From: Alistipes sp.
GTDB taxonomy: Bacteria > Bacteroidota > Bacteroidia > Bacteroidales > Rikenellaceae
DNA length: 7,235 bases
Assembly (NCBI GenBank): GCA_017559685.1
Contig: JAFYQY010000223.1
Span: 1-7,235 of the forward strand
Direction: 5' to 3'
Positions 1 through 6,075 of the stretch are shown here, piece by piece. How positions within the stretch are numbered: the first letter of the stretch is position 1; each line of letters begins with the position of its first letter. The position numbers and the translations under genes are program-made. Under the pieces are notes generated by a model. It saw only the letters and a list, made by a program, of their open reading frames with translations. It ran no database searches and was not told the DNA's origin.

Positions 1-27
1 CCTAACTACTCTCTAAAAAACTCTCGT

Positions 28-1416
28 CTATTTATTTTTTACAATCTGTGCAACGATCGAGGCCTCGCAAGCGAGGGTGTCGCCGACAAAGACCTTACAC
101 TCCACGTTGGCGATATTGCGACGTGGCGGCTCGGTCAAGACGCACTCAATCTGCATAGTATCGCCTGGAGTAATCTTATGACGGAAACGCACGTTGTCGA
201 TGCGGAGGAAGTAGGTCGAGTAGCTCTCTGGATCCTCCACCTTGCTCAACTCGTAGAGTGCGCTACACTGCGCCATAGCCTCGACAATCAATACGCCAGG
301 CATAATAGGCTCGTTAGGGAAGTGTCCCTGGAAGAATGGCTCGTTGATTGTAACCTGCTTGATACCGCAAATCGAGTTCTCGTCCATACGGTAGATTCTA
401 TCAATCAACAAGAACGGATAGCGATGAGGCAACATTCGCTTGATGTCGGTGGTGTCGAACAATGGAGCCTTGCGAACATCGTATTTGAATTGCGGCTTCA
501 CACCCTCACGACGTATCGAGTGCGAGATTTGCTTCATAAACTCGGTGTTTGCGTAGTGACCAGGACGGGTAGCCATAACGCTACCTTTGATGCGCATACC
601 GAGCAATGCGAAGTCGCCGAGAAGGTCTAAGAGCTTGTGGCGAGCCATCTCGTTAGTTGCTCTAAGCTCGAGGTTGTTCAAATAACCGCCTGTAACACGG
701 ATATCCTTCTTGTTGAAGAGGGTAGAGAGGCGCTGCAACTGCTCCTCGGTAACAGGGTTCTCGACGATAACGATAGCGTTGTCTACGTCGCCACCCTTAA
801 CCAAGCCTGCGGCTGCCAACATCTCGATCTCGTGCAAGAATACGAAGGTGCGGTTTGGTGCAATCTTCTCGGTATAGTTATCCTCGGGAGTGAATGTAGC
901 ATATTGGTTGCCGATAATCTTCGAGTTGAAGTCGATGTGTACCGCCGCCGAGTAGTCCTCGCTCGGATACATCGCCAACATCACACCCTTCTCGGGAATG
1001 GCGTAGACCTGCTTCTCGGTAACCTCGTAGTAGCGACGGTTTGCCGACTGCTCTACGATGCCTACACGCAATATCTCGGCAGCATACTCACGAGCCGAGC
1101 CATCCATAATCGGTGTCTCGGGAGCGTTGATATCGATCAAGGCGTTGTCCACGCCGAGAGTCCAGAGCGCCGACATAATATGCTCGATGGTGCTCACTCG
1201 AGCCTCACCCTGTGCAATGGTTGTGCCACGAGAGGTGTCAATTACATATTCGCAGAGTGCGGGCACCGAAGGTGCGCCTACAATGTCTATACGACGAAAT
1301 ACGATTCCGTGATTCTCAGGAGCAGGGCTGACAGTCATTGTAACCTGCTTTCCGGTGTGCAATCCTTTACCCGAAAAAGTTATCGGAGCACCGAGTGTAT
1401 TCTGTTTTATCGACAT
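28..1416 (-). CDS. lpxC/fabZ: Bifunctional UDP-3-O-acyl-GlcNAc deacetylase / 3-hydroxyacyl-ACP dehydratase (LpxC-FabZ fusion)
   Basis: This 462-residue cytoplasmic protein joins two enzymes. The N-terminal part (about residues 5-305) is LpxC, the Zn-dependent deacetylase that commits UDP-3-O-acyl-GlcNAc to lipid A synthesis. The C-terminal part (about 318-460) is FabZ, the hot-dog-fold dehydratase that removes water from 3-hydroxyacyl-ACP. Visible LpxC signatures are SGKGLHTG (15-22), STIEHIMSAL with Glu78/His79, RHKLLDLLGD with His260 and Asp264 as the other metal ligands, and His287 in RPGHYANTEF. FabZ signatures are LPHRYPFLLIDR (329-340) and GHFPNEPIMPG with His365, followed 14 residues later by Glu379, the usual catalytic spacing. 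The length matches Bacteroidota fusions of about 460 residues. The start MSIKQNTL places the SGKGLHTG motif at the normal distance, and a promoter box lies about 40 nt upstream. The gene stops at a TAG 27 nt from the window edge. In this phylum lpxA normally follows and would lie just outside. Confidence 0.98.
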   Translation of the reverse strand: MSIKQNTLGAPITFSGKGLHTGKQVTMTVSPAPENHGIVFRRIDIVGAPSVPALCEYVIDTSRGTTIAQGEARVSTIEHIMSALWTLGVDNALIDINAPETPIMDGSAREYAAEILRVGIVEQSANRRYYEVTEKQVYAIPEKGVMLAMYPSEDYSAAVHIDFNSKIIGNQYATFTPEDNYTEKIAPNRTFVFLHEIEMLAAAGLVKGGDVDNAIVIVENPVTEEQLQRLSTLFNKKDIRVTGGYLNNLELRATNEMARHKLLDLLGDFALLGMRIKGSVMATRPGHYANTEFMKQISHSIRREGVKPQFKYDVRKAPLFDTTDIKRMLPHRYPFLLIDRIYRMDENSICGIKQVTINEPFFQGHFPNEPIMPGVLIVEAMAQCSALYELSKVEDPESYSTYFLRIDNVRFRHKITPGDTMQIECVLTEPPRRNIANVECKVFVGDTLACEASIVAQIVKNK

Positions 1417-1456
1417 AATCTTCTAAAATTTGCCAAAATGGTGAGTATAATCATCA

Positions 1457-1464
1457 CAAAGATA
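1457..1464 (-). promoter_or_regulatory. Bacteroidota-type -7 promoter box for lpxC/fabZ
   Basis: Read on the minus strand this is TATCTTTG, an exact match to the Bacteroidota -7 consensus TAnnTTTG. The start codon is at 1416, so the leader would be roughly 35-40 nt. I see no good -33 TTTG at the expected 19-21 nt spacing; only TTAA is there. The call rests on the -7 box and its position in the divergent intergenic region. Confidence 0.55.
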
Positions 1465-1485
1465 GTATTTTTTTCTTAAAATTGT

Positions 1486-1493
1486 TAATTTTG
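1486..1493 (+). promoter_or_regulatory. Bacteroidota-type -7 promoter box for the TonB-like gene
   Basis: TAATTTTG fits the TAnnTTTG consensus exactly and sits 23 nt before the ATG at 1516, which would give a short leader of about 18-20 nt. The -33 region is weak. This box and the minus-strand box at 1457-1464 are back to back within 99 nt, so the two divergent transcription units share one regulatory region. Confidence 0.5.
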
Positions 1494-1515
1494 CAAATCG
1501 AATTTACAAAAAGCG

Positions 1516-2325
1516 ATGGAACAGCAGTCGAATAATAGCGTAAACCAAAAACCTAAACAACCATCTCCACGTCGAGAGAGGTTGCGATTGCCGTTTGAGA
1601 ATCGCAACGAAGACCCTATAAATTGGATCTACGACAACCGTATAGGTCTCTGCGTTACGATTAGCGCAATGCTTCTGATTTGCATCATCTTTGTCTCGGT
1701 AAAGATTGGCGGTACAACAAGAAAGAGCGAGGAGACTATCTATATCGATCTAAGCGCAATGGAGCTTATCGAGCAGGCCGAACTCGAGAAGAAACAGCCT
1801 AAGAAACAGAGCGATATGGATTGGAGTTCGGTGCGTAACCTTGCTTCGAACGAGAACGCCTCGAGCGAGGAGTTGAAGGACGATAAGGGTACCGATGTCG
1901 AGGCGCTTAAGGCGGCTGCCGAGGCGGTGGAGCGAGAGCGAAGAGCCAACCAGGAGGCCTACGAGAAGGGCTTGCGCAAGGCCGATGCCATAGCGCAGAG
2001 CAACTCGACTAAGAAGGGCGAGGATAAGCGTCAGGATGTAAAACGTAAGGGCGTGGTGACGGTGAATTTCTCCTTCACAAACCCTGTGCGCAATAGTGTG
2101 AATTTGGTAAAACCTGCCTATCGCTGTGAGGGCGGTGGCGAGGTTGTTGTGGAGGCTGTGTTGGGACAGAATGGCAAGGTTATCTCGGCAACGGTTGTGA
2201 GTGGTGGCGATGAGTGTATGCGCCAGATTGCCAAAGAGTCGGCATTGTCTTCGACCTTCAATATTGATCTCTCGGCGCCTGCAAAGCAGCGAGGAACGAT
2301 AACTTATGTATTTATCCCTCAGTAG
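1516..2325 (+). CDS. TonB-like energy transducer / envelope-spanning protein
   Basis: This is a 269-residue, single-pass inner-membrane protein. Residues 1-42 are polar and cytoplasmic. Residues 43-64 (starting IGLCVTISAMLL) form one membrane segment. Residues 82-175 are highly charged, rich in Glu, Lys and Ala, and probably helical or coiled coil across the periplasm. Residues 180-269 resemble the TonB C-terminal domain common in Bacteroidota: GEVVVEAVLGQNGKV (208-222), VVSGGDECMRQIA, then TFNIDLSA and RGTITYVF near the end. TonB proteins use ExbB/ExbD and the proton gradient to energise outer-membrane transporters. The proline-rich spacer of classical TonB is replaced here by a charged helix, more like TolA, so the exact partner is unknown. 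No exbB or exbD lies in the window. Cys204 and Cys234 could form a periplasmic disulfide (inference). The antiporter follows after 29 nt, probably in the same transcript. Confidence 0.8.
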   Translation: MEQQSNNSVNQKPKQPSPRRERLRLPFENRNEDPINWIYDNRIGLCVTISAMLLICIIFVSVKIGGTTRKSEETIYIDLSAMELIEQAELEKKQPKKQSDMDWSSVRNLASNENASSEELKDDKGTDVEALKAAAEAVERERRANQEAYEKGLRKADAIAQSNSTKKGEDKRQDVKRKGVVTVNFSFTNPVRNSVNLVKPAYRCEGGGEVVVEAVLGQNGKVISATVVSGGDECMRQIAKESALSSTFNIDLSAPAKQRGTITYVFIPQ

Positions 2326-2354
2326 GATAGAATGCAAAAAGCGAGTGTAAAAAG

Positions 2355-3848
2355 ATGATTGTAAACCCCGAACATTTCCTGTTTATCGGAGCTATTCTGC
2401 TCTTTGTCGCTGTAATGGCGGGAAAGGTGGCGTATCGTTTTAATGCGCCCGCCCTTCTCCTCTTTTTGGCGGTAGGATTGTTCTTTGGTTACGACATCCT
2501 CTCGTTCAATTCGCCCGAGCTGACACAGTTTATCGGTATGATATCGCTCTGTATCATCCTCTTTTCGGGTGGTATGGATACCAAATTTTCGGAGATAAAA
2601 CCTGTGCTTACCGAAGGCATAACCCTAGCAACGGCGGGCGTGTTGATGACGGCACTCCTGCTCGGAGGTTTTATCTACTTTGTTTCGCCATTCCTGGGCG
2701 TTACGCTCTCTTTCCCATTGGCGTTGCTCTTGGCATCGACCATATCTTCGACCGACTCGGCTTCGGTCTTCTCGATTTTGCGTACCCGCCGTCAGGGCTT
2801 GAGCGAAAATTTGCGACCTCTGCTCGAGTTGGAGAGCGGCTCGAACGACCCTATGGCTTATATCCTTGTTGTACTGCTTGTCAATCTGCTTGGCGGTAGT
2901 GGCGAGGGTGTCGGCATCGGTGGTGCTGTACTGATGTTTGTGGTGCAGATGGCTGTAGGCGCTGGTGTCGGATATCTCTTTGGTCGTGCTTCGGTGTGGA
3001 TTATCAATAAGATAAACCTCAACAACGCTTCGCTCTATTCGGTGTTGTTGCTCGCCTGCGTATTCTTCACCTTCTCGTTCACGTCGCTCGTGAAGGGTAA
3101 CGGCTACTTGGCCGTTTACATCGCAGGTCTTATCGTGGGTAATAACAAACTCGTAAATAAGCGTACGGTTACGACCTTCTTCGATGGAATCACCTGGTTG
3201 TTCCAAATCATTATGTTCTTGATGCTCGGTTTGTTGGTCAACCTCGACGAGGTGCTCGAACTACGCACCATTCTCTTGGGCGTTTCGGCTGGTGCATTCC
3301 TGATGTTTGTGGCACGACCTATTGCGACTTTCGCCTGCTTGGCACCGTTCAGAACCCTCTCTCGCAAGGCTCGCACCTATATTTCGTGGGTTGGTTTGCG
3401 TGGTGCAGTGCCGATTATCTTTGCGACCTATCCGCTGGTGGCGGGGCTCGATAATGCGGAGCTGATATTCAATGTCGTATTCATTATGACCATCCTCTCG
3501 CTCGTAATTCAGGGCACTACCGTAAGTAGTATGGCCGAACTGTTCGGCTTGGCATATACCGAGAAGGAGAGTAAGTTCGAGGGTGCATTGCAGGATAAGG
3601 TTAAATCGGCATTTACCGAGATCTCCGTAACCGAGCAGATGCTCTCGGTGGGCAATACGCTAAATAAGGTGGCTCTGCCCGACAATACACTCGTGGTTAT
3701 GGTGTGCCGAGATGGCGACTACTTCGTGCCGAAGGGCAACGCTACGTTGCAGATGGGCGACAAACTGCTAATTCTCTCCGACCGCAACGATGAGTTGCAG
3801 GCGCACTACAAGGAGTACGGAGTAGAGGATATTATTTCGTTCAAGTAA
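2355..3848 (+). CDS. nhaP2: Potassium/proton antiporter, CPA1 NhaP2/CvrA-like, with C-terminal RCK_C-type domain
   Basis: This 497-residue integral membrane protein exchanges cytoplasmic K+ (possibly also Na+) for external protons and so helps pH and turgor control. About 12-13 hydrophobic segments fill residues 5-395. Family signatures are SGGMDTKFSEIKP (71-83), SSTDSASVFSILR (131-143), LELESGSNDPMAY (157-169) with the ion-binding Asn164-Asp165 pair, and WVGLRGAVPI (345-354). Residues about 413-490 look like a TrkA-C/RCK_C ligand-binding domain (NTLVVMVCRDGDYFVP, then LQMGDKLLILSD). E. coli CvrA is about 80 residues longer at the C terminus; that extra domain is absent here, as is usual in Bacteroidales homologues. 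The ATG start gives a normal family N terminus that begins just before the first membrane helix. The symbol is by family resemblance; cation specificity cannot be read from the sequence. Confidence 0.9.
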   Translation: MIVNPEHFLFIGAILLFVAVMAGKVAYRFNAPALLLFLAVGLFFGYDILSFNSPELTQFIGMISLCIILFSGGMDTKFSEIKPVLTEGITLATAGVLMTALLLGGFIYFVSPFLGVTLSFPLALLLASTISSTDSASVFSILRTRRQGLSENLRPLLELESGSNDPMAYILVVLLVNLLGGSGEGVGIGGAVLMFVVQMAVGAGVGYLFGRASVWIINKINLNNASLYSVLLLACVFFTFSFTSLVKGNGYLAVYIAGLIVGNNKLVNKRTVTTFFDGITWLFQIIMFLMLGLLVNLDEVLELRTILLGVSAGAFLMFVARPIATFACLAPFRTLSRKARTYISWVGLRGAVPIIFATYPLVAGLDNAELIFNVVFIMTILSLVIQGTTVSSMAELFGLAYTEKESKFEGALQDKVKSAFTEISVTEQMLSVGNTLNKVALPDNTLVVMVCRDGDYFVPKGNATLQMGDKLLILSDRNDELQAHYKEYGVEDIISFK

Positions 3849-3852
3849 TATC

Positions 3853-3974
3853 AGAAGTCGTCTAACAAGACTACTTTGTCGTTACGCTCGCTTTCAAAAT
3901 GCTCATTTACGCCGAGTAAACTCCGCTTTTTCGAGCTTCGCAAGCCTAAAATTAGCACTTGTTATACAACTTCT
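3853..3974. repeat. Imperfect long palindrome (122 nt) with 17-bp terminal inverted repeats
   Basis: The left arm 3853-3869 (AGAAGTCGTCTAACAAG) and the right arm 3958-3974 (CTTGTTATACAACTTCT) are reverse complements at 15 of 17 positions and enclose 88 nt. The interior also tends to fold on itself: TTTAC/GTAAA around a 5-nt loop at 3906-3920 lies near the centre, and GCTT/AAGC surrounds a 3-nt loop at 3935-3945. It begins 4 nt after the antiporter stop and holds no plausible gene. It may be a mobile-derived intergenic repeat or a large transcript-end structure; the sequence alone does not decide. Confidence 0.6.
3855..3876 (+). terminator. Hairpin after the antiporter gene, possible terminator
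   Basis: AAGTCGTCT and AGACTACTT form a 9-nt stem with one mismatch (8 pairs) around an AACA loop, starting 6 nt after the stop codon. The following TTTGTCGTT is only moderately U-rich, so intrinsic termination would be weak. The left half of this hairpin is also the left arm of the larger palindrome at 3853-3974, so the two folds compete. Confidence 0.35.
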
Positions 3975-4013
3975 CGCAAAACAGTGGGGGACTCAACGCA
4001 CTTGTTGGACAAC
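3955..4013 (+). repeat. Direct repeat pair, 16-bp units each with a small dyad
   Basis: GCACTTGTTATACAAC (3955-3970) and GCACTTGTTGGACAAC (3998-4013) match at 14 of 16 positions and start 43 bp apart. Each contains TTGT-3 nt-ACAA dyad symmetry. The first unit overlaps the right arm of the 122-nt palindrome, so the second is a third, unpaired copy of that terminal motif. They lie about 80-150 nt upstream of the upxY-like gene and could be protein-binding sites or remnants of a repeat element. Confidence 0.5.
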
Positions 4014-4092
4014 CCGTTTATGTACGACTTAAATTTTAGGTTACTATAGCAATTTTTTATGGATCTGCTATATGTAATATCCATTATTTTCC

Positions 4093-4100
4093 TATCTTTG
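4093..4100 (+). promoter_or_regulatory. -7 promoter box almost abutting the upxY-like start codon
   Basis: TATCTTTG matches the Bacteroidota TAnnTTTG element exactly and ends only 4 nt before the ATG at 4105. Transcription would be expected to begin within a few nucleotides, at or next to the start codon, giving a leaderless message. The -33 region shows only TATG (4071-4074) at 18-nt spacing, so the match there is partial. Confidence 0.5.
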
Positions 4101-4104
4101 TACT

Positions 4105-4644
4105 ATGTTAGCGGGCGAAAATCATAAAGTGTGGTTTGCAATGCGAGCGACCTATGGTCGCAACCTTATGGCGCAGCGAGCACTCGAGTTGGATAAAATC
4201 GAGAGCTTTGTGCCTATGCGTAAGCGTACCGTAAAGGTTGGTCGTCGTATCAAGACCGATATGATAGCCGTGGTACGAGACTTGATATTTGTGCTCGGCG
4301 ACAAGGAGGCGATACAGGAGGCAAAGAGCCGAATACCATATCTCCACTACATTGTCCGCCCCGTGGAGGGTAAGAATACTCCCGTGGAGGTGCCCGACGA
4401 GCAGATGCAACAGTTTATCGCCGTCTGCAACGAGATGGATGACAAGGCCGAACTTCTCTCGGGCGAGGAGGCTCACTTCGAGGTGGGCGAGCGTGTTGAG
4501 GTTGTAAACGGCTCGTTCAAGGGGCATCAAGGCCTGCTAGTGAAGATTGAGGGCAAGCGCTCGAAGCGCTTTGTGGTGGCTATCGACGGAGTTATTGCAG
4601 TGGCGGTGTTGGGTATTACCGCAAAGGATATAAAACATATTTAG
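4105..4644 (+). CDS. UpxY-type NusG-like transcription antitermination factor
   Basis: This 179-residue protein is a specialised NusG paralogue expected to bind RNA polymerase and keep it elongating through a polysaccharide operon. Residues 8-110 resemble the NGN domain: KVWFAMRATYGRNLMAQRAL at the start, an IESFVPMRKRTVKVGRR strand region, and DLIFVLGDKEAI where the family usually has a Y/I-F-V strand. Residues 127-165 form a KOW domain (VGERVEVVNGSFKGHQGLL). The size fits UpxY relatives of about 170-190 residues. The first ATG is preferred because the next one (4141) would remove the conserved Trp10-Phe11 strand. It abuts rfbC with no gap, so the two are almost certainly cotranscribed. Housekeeping NusG is less likely, because that gene normally sits with secE and ribosomal genes and has different N-terminal motifs. 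Confidence 0.87.
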   Translation: MLAGENHKVWFAMRATYGRNLMAQRALELDKIESFVPMRKRTVKVGRRIKTDMIAVVRDLIFVLGDKEAIQEAKSRIPYLHYIVRPVEGKNTPVEVPDEQMQQFIAVCNEMDDKAELLSGEEAHFEVGERVEVVNGSFKGHQGLLVKIEGKRSKRFVVAIDGVIAVAVLGITAKDIKHI

Positions 4645-5196
4645 ATGAATATTATAAAGACAAATATCGACGGTGTGGTTGTGATTGAGCCACGAATGTT
4701 CGAGGATGAACGAGGCTACTTCTTCGAGTCGTTCTCCGAGCGAGAGTTCTGTGCCGAGATGTGCGAGTGCCACTTCGTGCAGTCGAACGAGGCTAAATCT
4801 CTGTATGGAGTGGTGCGAGGTCTCCACTTCCAACTACCACCGCACGCTCAGAGCAAGTTGGTGCGTGTGGCAAAGGGTAGAGTGCTGGACGTTGCGGTCG
4901 ATATTCGCAAGTCGTCGCCTACCTTCGGCAAGTATGTTGCTGTGGAGTTGTCCGACGAAAACCATCGTCAGGTATTTATCCCGCAGGGCTTTGCACACGG
5001 CTATTCGGTCTTGAGCGAGGAGGCTGTCGTGGAGTACAAGTGCGACAACTACTACGCTCCCGAGTGCGAGGGCGCAATCGCTTGGGATGATGCCGAGCTG
5101 GCTATCGATTGGCAGATTCCTGCCGAGGATGTTATCCTTTCGGCAAAGGATAAGAATCACTCGACTTTGGCCGAGTGCAAAACACTATTTGAGTAA
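4645..5196 (+). CDS. rfbC: dTDP-4-dehydrorhamnose 3,5-epimerase (RmlC)
   Basis: This 183-residue cytoplasmic cupin enzyme epimerises C3 and C5 of dTDP-4-keto-6-deoxyglucose, the third step of dTDP-L-rhamnose synthesis. The sequence shows the family order: GVVVIEPRMFEDERGYFFESF (10-30), the VVRGLHFQ motif with catalytic His61, SKLVRVAKGRVLDVAVDIR (70-88), FIPQGFAHGYSVLSE with His118, and YKCDNYYAPECEGAIAWDD with the catalytic Tyr region at 131. Asp169 in LSAKDKNH matches the aspartate that pairs with the catalytic histidine in other RmlC proteins. The length is standard. The ATG follows the UpxY-like stop codon directly, and rfbD begins 2 nt after this gene ends, which implies translational coupling. 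Confidence 0.96.
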   Translation: MNIIKTNIDGVVVIEPRMFEDERGYFFESFSEREFCAEMCECHFVQSNEAKSLYGVVRGLHFQLPPHAQSKLVRVAKGRVLDVAVDIRKSSPTFGKYVAVELSDENHRQVFIPQGFAHGYSVLSEEAVVEYKCDNYYAPECEGAIAWDDAELAIDWQIPAEDVILSAKDKNHSTLAECKTLFE

Positions 5197-5198
5197 CT

Positions 5199-6044
5199 AT
5201 GACGATATTGGTAACGGGTGGAAACGGGCAATTGGGATGCTCCTTGCGCTTGGCATCGGCCGAGAGCAGCCACCGCTTCGTCTTTACCGATGTCAAGGAG
5301 TTGGATATCGTCTCTGCAGCAGCTGTTGAGGATTTTTTTGAGCGAGAGAAGGTCGATGTCGTGGTGAATTGTGCCGCTTATACTGCGGTCGATTTGGCCG
5401 AGGAGGAAGAGCCGATAGCTGATATTATAAATTGCTATGCAGTGGCGGTCTTGGCCGAGGCCTGCAAGCGACACGACGCTACACTCATCCATATTTCGAC
5501 CGACTATGTCTTCTCGGGCGAGGCTGATGCGCCATACAACGAGGAGAGCGCTCCTGCGCCGATTAACGTCTATGGCCGTACCAAACTCTCGGGCGAGAGA
5601 GCTATTGCGGAGTCGGGCTGTAAGAGTATCGTTTTGCGTACCTCGTGGCTCTATTCGGAGTTCGGTCGCAACTTCTGCAAGACTATGCAGTCGCTTACCG
5701 CTACCCGCCCCGAAGTTAAGGTTGTGGCCGATCAGATTGGCACGCCGACCTACGCCGGCGACTTGGCTGCGGCTATTACCTATATAATAGATAGCAACCA
5801 ACTCGACAAGTGTGGCACCTACCACTACTCGAACCAGGGCGTCTGCTCGTGGTACGACTTCGCTTGCGAGATTACTCGCCTGAGTGGCAATAACAAGTGC
5901 GTGGTAACACCTTGCACCACCGCCGACTATCCGACCAAGGCGCAACGCCCTAAATACTCCGTTCTTGACAAGAGTAAGTTCGTAGCAACCTTCGGTGTAG
6001 CCATTCCCGAGTGGCACGATGCCTTAGAACGAATGCTAAAATAG
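5199..6044 (+). CDS. rfbD: dTDP-4-dehydrorhamnose reductase (RmlD)
   Basis: This 281-residue cytoplasmic NAD(P)H-dependent reductase makes dTDP-L-rhamnose from the RmlC product, the last pathway step. It is an extended short-chain dehydrogenase: Rossmann motif TGGNGQLG (6-13), NCAAYTAVDLAEEE (57-70), STDYVFSG (100-107) supplying the catalytic Ser/Thr, YGRTK (125-129) with the catalytic Tyr and Lys, LRTSWLYSEFGRNF (146-159), DQIGTPTYAGDLA (178-190), and a C-terminal QRPKYSVLDKSK (249-260) substrate-binding segment. The length is typical and the frame is intact. It is the last gene of the operon, ending 4 nt before an intrinsic terminator. The rhamnose donor would feed O-antigen, capsule or exopolysaccharide assembly, or protein glycosylation; no glycosyltransferase is present here to say which. 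Confidence 0.96.
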   Translation: MTILVTGGNGQLGCSLRLASAESSHRFVFTDVKELDIVSAAAVEDFFEREKVDVVVNCAAYTAVDLAEEEEPIADIINCYAVAVLAEACKRHDATLIHISTDYVFSGEADAPYNEESAPAPINVYGRTKLSGERAIAESGCKSIVLRTSWLYSEFGRNFCKTMQSLTATRPEVKVVADQIGTPTYAGDLAAAITYIIDSNQLDKCGTYHYSNQGVCSWYDFACEITRLSGNNKCVVTPCTTADYPTKAQRPKYSVLDKSKFVATFGVAIPEWHDALERMLK

Positions 6045-6048
6045 CAAC

Positions 6049-6072
6049 GCCTTCCCGAGTGGAAGGCTTTTT
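6049..6072 (+). terminator. Intrinsic terminator of the upxY-rfbC-rfbD operon
   Basis: GCCTTCC (6049-6055) and GGAAGGC (6061-6067) form a perfect 7-bp stem around a CGAGT loop, followed at once by five T residues on the plus strand. It fills most of the 31-nt gap between the convergent rfbD and nuclease genes. An outer AACGC/GCGTT pair (6046-6050 and 6073-6077) could extend or compete with the stem. On the minus strand the trailing sequence is less U-rich, so it should mainly stop rfbD transcription. Confidence 0.85.
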
Positions 6073-6075
6073 GCG

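Noticed and set aside
637..1479. Long plus-strand open frames antisense to lpxC/fabZ (also 178-630)
   Set aside because: They lie opposite an unmistakable enzyme gene, show no recognisable domain, and are explained by the gene's codon bias.
3849..4104. tRNA or riboswitch in the antiporter-upxY gap
   Set aside because: No cloverleaf, CCA end or familiar riboswitch core could be recognised; only palindromes and a promoter box are supported.
4625..4680. Separate promoter for rfbC
   Set aside because: The gene abuts the upstream stop codon with no spacer, and no TAnnTTTG box is evident there; cotranscription explains it.
5157..6017. 286-codon minus-strand frame opposite rfbD
   Set aside because: It is a shadow of rfbD, whose catalytic motifs are all in the plus-strand frame; the antisense product resembles nothing known to me.
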